Position numbers and translations under genes: made by a program. A stretch of DNA of 64,000 nt from Dipteris shenzhenensis (taxonomy: Eukaryota; Polypodiophyta; Polypodiopsida; Gleicheniales). The DNA is taken from the NCBI GenBank assembly GCA_047967505.1, contig CM106541.1; one strand, 5' to 3'. Positions 59,315-64,000 of this stretch are shown piece by piece (the first letter of the stretch is position 1; each line of letters starts with the position of its first letter). Below the pieces are notes generated by a model. The model did no database searches. It was not told where the DNA came from and worked only from the letters and a program-made list of their open reading frames with translations.

Positions 59315-60485
59315 CTACATAGACAAAGGAATTTTACCAATCTGCATAATAGAATGTGCAGTATCATCACCAGTCTCCATAAATCCTAGTCTTTCCATTT
59401 TCCTTGCATCCTGCATCCATTCTGCATGACTTGTCATGTGGTTTGATGCACCTGAGTCAACATACCACACATCATTGCTTTCTTCTGCACTTGTCACAGA
59501 ATTGGTCATGTGCTGCACCATAAAAAAATGCTCATTTTTGTCATCACCCTGTCTACTAGATGATGCATAATTGCCGTGCTGCAATTTTCCATTCATAATG
59601 TCATTCTGCTTTTTGTAGTAGTCTTTAGCCATATGACCCATTTTACCACAATAGTAGCATTCAACATTGCTGTTTGCATTTTGGCCTCTCTGCCATCCAC
59701 CACGACCTCTTTGGCTCCCCTTGCCTCTAGAGTTGCCACGTCCTCCTCCAAAGGACTGGTTTCTTTGAGTTTGCTGCATATTCTGATTTCTACCATGGCC
59801 TCCAGATCGGCCTTTTCTACCTCTGCCTCTACCTTTTCTAGCATTTGAGTAGAAGACAGTTTCTTTTGAAGTTCCTCCTGAAGAAGATGCACCACCATTT
59901 CTCTGCTCTTCAGAAATTAGAAGAGCAAACAACTCCTCAAAATCAAGATATTTTTCACCGACGGCAATGGATGTCCGGAACTGTGCATAATCCTTTCCTA
60001 GACCATTCAAGGTCACAGAAACTCAATCATAATCTTCCACTGGTGACCCAATGGAAGCAAGTGCATCTGCAATTTTCTTCACCTTCATGTGGTAGTCATT
60101 GATGCTCATATTTTCTCTCTGCACATTGTGCAACTCCTGCTTGAGCTGCATTTTCCTGGCTTGCATATTTGTACTGTACATCTTTGCCAAAGTATCCCAT
60201 GCCTCCTTTGGCGTACTTGCATCCTGAATATGCACAATCATAGAATCTGAAATATTGATAGACAGCCAGTACATAACTTTTTTGGCTCTCTCATGCCATC
60301 CTTTAAATGCCTGCATTTCCTGTTGATTGGGAACATTAGGAAGAACTGGTTCTTCTTCATTTCCTGTAATTAACTCCCAATAGCCTTTTCCCATAAGGAA
60401 ATTTTGTCATTCTAAACTTCCACGCTTGGAAATTGTTCTTGTCAAGCTTTTCAGTGACAATCTGTGAAAAAGAATCGGACGCCAT
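59315..60485 (-). pseudogene. Copia B gag and protease
   Basis: The initiator ATG is at about 60485 (MASDSF). A one-base shift before MGKGYWEL brings in the frame 60394-60023, which ends at TGA after SPVEDYD. From 60016 a 233-residue frame continues gag: RG-rich RNA-binding tail, knuckle CYYCGKMGHMAKDY with the last Cys replaced by Tyr, and the protease site VDSGASNHM. The shift, the TGA and the Tyr are identical in copy C. Confidence 0.88.
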
Positions 60486-61001
60486 TACAAAACACTGCAA
60501 AATATTCTATCACTGCAAAAAACATAGCTTCTGCCTCACAAGGGCAAATCTGCAAAACTGACGAAAGTGGTATTTGACCACACAATCACTTCCTAGTGAT
60601 GATTTTGCATCAACAGGCAATAAGGATGATTCTGTGACTCCCAGTATCTCTGTGTACAGGCATACGATGCAATTTCTACGGTAACTTTTCACCGACCTGC
60701 AGAGCAATGGTCGCACAGCAAAAACAGGGCCTTTTTCTCAGTGGTTGCGAAGAACTTTTGTCTCGAAGACGGATGGCCTCGAATCAGAAAAATAAAGTCA
60801 CCAAGGGCGATTTGCAGCATATATTCCCCTCTTGCCACACCGCGAAGGGCGTCTCAATCTGAGACAATGCACTCTTACACTTTCTGGTTGTGCTACGTGC
60901 AGAGATTTGCTCCCAAACTCGGAAAAGGAAAGCAACACTGGTCCTCTTACCAAGACACCACGAAATTGGTTTGCTTTCTTGAGCTCCTTACCACGAACCA
61001 A

Positions 61002-61013
61002 GCTCTGATACCA
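61002..61013 (-). promoter_or_regulatory. Copia B primer binding site
   Basis: On the plus strand it reads GCTCTGATACCA, which is TGGTATCAGAGC in element orientation, next to the 5' LTR. It is complementary to initiator tRNA-Met. Confidence 0.92.
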
Positions 61014-61365
61014 TGTGAAGATAGTGGGAGAGAAGGAAGGAGTCTCACTTGTGGCTTTCTCACATACACAATGGGGGAATACACACAAAGGTGGAGGCTG
61101 AAAACAGTTTTCCTCTTCTTAGTTGTAAAAGCCAAAAGAACTCTAGTATAAAGAAATAGAAGAACCCTATATGTGGGTCTCAAACCAAACTCATCTAACT
61201 AAGGTGGCATACTAACTGAGCCACGAACTAGAGTACATAAGGATAGTTGTCATTCAGCTATTATTCATGGGCGGTGTACCAACCGCATCTGTAGCTAACA
61301 AGTCGGTGACATAAATGCACAACGGTCACCCTGGCATATCACGAGTGGAGCTCAATATCTCAACA
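61014..61365 (-). repeat. Copia B 5' LTR
   Basis: The LTR is 352 bp, begins TGTTGAGATATTGAGC and ends ATCTTCACA in element orientation. It closely matches the LTRs of C and A. Confidence 0.93.
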
Positions 61366-62060
61366 CTTTCCACCAAGGAGGACGAGGAGGTAAGGATAGA
61401 CTAAAATAATGGGCGCACAATTCCAACCATAGTCAAAGTGAATGCCTCTGCCGCTTTAGTGCATCGATTCTTTTGCTGTTGTGGAGAACGGCTTCCACAA
61501 CGTCTTCTACCAACTCATCATATTTGGCTTGCCAATCCTCTTCAATCTGTACTGCCTCCACAACCACTCCTTTCCCCTTATCCATACCACCACCACCAAA
61601 AGAAGTGCTAGACCCTTTCGGTCCAGAACTAGCCAGCACCTACTGACCCTGTTGTTGACTAGAACCCACACCAGGACCCGCATCTCCATCCGGCCTGGTT
61701 TGTCTTTTGTGTGGAACTAGCTCCCAGTAGGTCTGTGGAACAACAACCGCACTCCATCTGGCCACATGCATATCCCACTCCACTCTCACATCACCCTGCA
61801 AAGCTTCCAGGAGCGAGCCCATCTACTCCATGTTAACACTCACGTTTCCCAGAAAAGCCCGCAAATACCCCACCAGCACATCAGTCGTACATTGACATAG
61901 CAACTCAAGACTGCTTAATGCTCGACACATACTCTGCATGCAGCTGTTGCGTGGCCTCTGGATGTGCCTCTGCCACTTGAACTCTGGCTTCAAGGATTGA
62001 CATCCGGTCCTTCAGTTGCCACACCCGCTCTTGTTGACCTCGTAGAGACTCATTTTCCAT
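61366..62060 (-). pseudogene. Unidentified gene, 5' part (interrupted by copia B)
   Basis: Minus-strand segments lie upstream of the insertion. A coiled-coil-like piece at about 62057-61905 begins MENESLRGQQERVWQLKDRM. A frame from 61822 to 61433 is interrupted by one TAG at 61640-61642 (CAG expected in a Gln run); it contains VPQTYWELVPHKR, a Gly-rich linker and a helical region ending DALKRQRHSL. A possible intron (acceptor TTATTTTAG near 61408) leads to PPRPPWWK at the insertion site. No family is recognised. The layout (helical N-terminal part, linker, acidic C-terminal part) could suit a transposon accessory protein, but that is a guess. Confidence 0.4.
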
Positions 62061-62773
62061 GCATAACTATGTGATGTCCGCCTGGGGATTTCCATTTTTT
62101 GAGCAAAAACCCTCGAGCGACGAGCGGACAAAAGGTGGGAGGGGTCAAAATATATAGGTTCAAGTCATTTTTGGGAAGCAAAAAATTCCAAATTATTTCA
62201 AGGAATATGTAAGTAAGTATGAAACATTGATAAATAGATATAGATATAAATATACCTTTATATAATATACATATATAATGTCCAAGTGGTGACTTATTTT
62301 ATGACTTTCAAAAATCCTTTCTTTTGCTTTCACCATTGCTTGGATCATGAAATTTTGAGCAAATATCCTCTTTACAGTTCCTAAGGATAACCTAAGAAAA
62401 ATAAATAGTACCTTTTTAATAGACCATCTAAGTGCATTTTGCTAGAGGAATATGGTTTGAAGAGCTTGTCCCACCACCGGCGAAATACCCTTGGAGAGCC
62501 TATGCAAAAGGGGTCATAACTTTTGCTCCTTAGCTCAGATTGAGGAGCTGTAAAAAGGAAAAATGTTCAAAATTTCATGATCTATGAAATAGTAGGCTTA
62601 AAATTATACTTTTTATAGTTATAAAAGAGAAAAAAATAAAAATTTCAAGATATATATGAGAGTTACAACTTCTCCCTAATTCATATTATGGTAGGAAGGA
62701 GTTCAGTAGAGACCACATTTCCTTAAAAGTACTTAGGTTTAGAGAACTGGGAATATTTTTAAAATCCCTACCT
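62061..62773. other. Noncoding; possible relative of the 1,044-bp MULE-like element
   Basis: GGGGATTTCCATTTTTTGAG followed by CAAAA at 62084 resembles the left terminus of the element at 23731 (GGGGACGAGCATTTTTTGAG). No matching right end was found before copia D begins, so it is probably truncated. The remainder is AT-rich and without genes. Confidence 0.4.
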
Positions 62774-63998
62774 CACAATAAATGACAACAAGCCCATCTA
62801 TAGACTGATGCATATCATAGAGTAGCTTATTCAACCAAGCTACCTCACATGCAACCATTGCTGCACCCCTGTACTCAGCCTCTGTGCTTGACAAGGCAAC
62901 TGTAAGCTATTTCTTGATGCTCCAAGTGACTGTAGCACTCCTAAAAGAGAACATATATCCATCGGTAGATCGTCTATCAGAAATACTACCAGCCCAATCA
63001 GCATCAGTGTATCCATGCAACTGTATCTGAACCCCAGCCTCATAAAATAGTCCATACTGCAATAAGGACTTCACATACCTGAGTATCCGTCTAGCCACAT
63101 CCAAATGTGGTTTCCTTGGATAGCTCAAATCTGGTTTGGTAATAGTCATATAATTCAAACTTCCTACTATGCGTCTGTACATAGTAGGGTCTTCCAGAAT
63201 TAGCTCACCTGCATCTGCGCTCAGCTACACATTCTGCTCCAGAGGGACTGAAATAGGCTTACACCCTGTCATCCCATATTTGGATAGCATGTCCAATCCA
63301 TACTGCCTCTACAAGAGCCGTATTCCACTTGGTGATCTAATCACCTCAATGCCTAAGAAATAATGCAGCTCTCCCAAATCCTTCATCTCAAACTTCTGCT
63401 TCAATAGCATTTTCACATGAAGAATATCTTCATCACTATCACATGTGATGATCAAATCATCAACATAAATGACAAGCAGCATAATACCTTTCTCTGTTTT
63501 TCTCACATAAAGTGAGAAATCTGCCTTGGAAATTTGAAAGCCAATAGTGACAAGATATTGTCCTATCTTGTCAGACCATGCTCTAGGTGCTTGCTTTAAG
63601 CCATACAAGGCTTTCTTCAACCTGCAAATAAACTCAGGATAAACAGCATGAACATAACCTGCTGGCTGCTCCATAAAGACCCCTTCTTGAAAATCACCAT
63701 TCAAGAAGGCATTCTTTACATCCATTTGATGTAAAGACCATCCCTTTGATGCAGCCATAGCAATGAGTGCTCTTACGGTTGCCATCCTTGCAACCCGACT
63801 GAATGTTTCTTCATAATCAATGCCATATGTATGTGCATACCCCTTGACAACTAATCTTGCCTTGTATCTGTTCACAGAACCATCTGCATTGTGCTTCACC
63901 TTATAAACCCACTTACAGCCAATTGCATTCTTGTCTTTAGGCAAAGGCACCAATTCCAATGTAGCATTTGCTTCCAAGGCATCCATTTCATTATCCAT
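62774..63998 (-). pseudogene. Copia D reverse transcriptase-RNase H (partial)
   Basis: A 229-residue frame (63998-63309) is open and carries WVYKVKHNADGS, DVKNAFLNG, LYGLKQAPRAW and an intact YVDDLIIT. It stops near 63309 just before the RT-RNase H connection, resumes in segments 63182-62907 and 63055-62840 with frame changes, and ends at the truncation. Of copies A-D, this and A keep the catalytic YVDD box. Confidence 0.88.
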
Positions 63999-64000
63999 GG
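62774..64000 (-). mobile_element. Ty1/copia retrotransposon D, truncated at both visible ends
   Basis: RT and RNase H of the A-C family lie in minus orientation. It starts abruptly at 62774, inside the RNase H region (equivalent to about 56445 in copy B), with no 3' LTR, and runs off the window end. Confidence 0.88.

Larger units (their letters stand above)
55852..61365 (-). mobile_element. Full-length Ty1/copia retrotransposon B (5,514 bp)
   Basis: It is bounded by LTRs of 353 bp (55852-56204) and 352 bp (61014-61365) and flanked by a perfect 5-bp target duplication CTTTC (55847-55851 and 61366-61370). The primer site is at 61002-61013 and the purine tract at 56205-56214. Domains in order are gag, protease, integrase, RT and RNase H, which is the copia order. 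Several stops and active-site losses make it non-autonomous now. The near-identical LTRs suggest a young insertion. Confidence 0.95.

Noticed and set aside
61481-61720. Plus-strand frame opposite the interrupted gene
   Set aside because: Overlaps the better supported minus-strand frame, and its composition fits an antisense shadow.

Overview
This is land-plant nuclear DNA from a repeat-rich genome. The evidence is Ty1/copia elements primed by initiator tRNA-Met, a two-gene plant CACTA transposon, an LRR receptor kinase relic, GT-AG introns, and AT-rich noncoding DNA with satellites. A fern, lycophyte, bryophyte or gymnosperm seems more likely than a compact angiosperm, but that is inference and no species is assigned. 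No gene in the window looks fully intact, and no tRNA, rRNA or CRISPR array was found.

Layout. (1) 0.3-20.9 kb: a divergent pair of gene blocks. The minus-strand block, in transcription order, holds a ParB-like domain, a region resembling a beta-class DNA amino-methyltransferase, an FCP1/HAD phosphatase-like protein and a SET-domain fragment. The plus-strand block is one long DUF8039 + DUF7869-type transposase. The minus block is split by a 7.9-kb array of about 2.9-kb higher-order repeats. The two blocks are separated by a 3.8-kb foldback structure of ~57-bp palindromic units. An 18-bp hairpin motif lies just downstream of both blocks in inverted orientation. (2) 21-31 kb: dispersed TAGTACTA-rich DNA, a 1,044-bp MULE-like element with a perfect 10-bp target duplication, a second FCP1-like pseudogene and a truncated LRR receptor kinase. 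(3) 31-34.4 kb: AT-rich noncoding DNA with decayed duplications. (4) 34.4-43.2 kb: a deleted copia element (A), a second copia family (E) nested in it, and a 182-bp satellite in trimeric higher-order units. (5) 43.3-50.9 kb: a second DUF8039-like gene relic and a CACTA element with divergent transposase and TNPA-like genes. (6) 50.9-64 kb: a truncated copia (C), an inverted piece of the first array, a full-length copia (B; 352-353-bp LTRs, 5-bp CTTTC duplication) inserted in an unidentified gene, and the 3' part of another copia (D).

A 246-bp MITE family links the regions. Three copies have exactly the same length and perfect 8-bp target duplications, and a fourth is decayed. One copy interrupts the DUF7869 transposase, and its precise removal restores the reading frame. 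Another interrupts the CACTA transposase. Many nonsense codons are TGA or TAG where CGA or CAG would be expected, as cytosine deamination in methylated, silenced transposons would produce.

The most unusual content is the first 21 kb. It may be one large DNA transposon, or its remains, carrying a ParB-methyltransferase module and chromatin or phosphatase-like genes beside a DDE-type transposase. The domain calls come from motif reading only and need profile searches.
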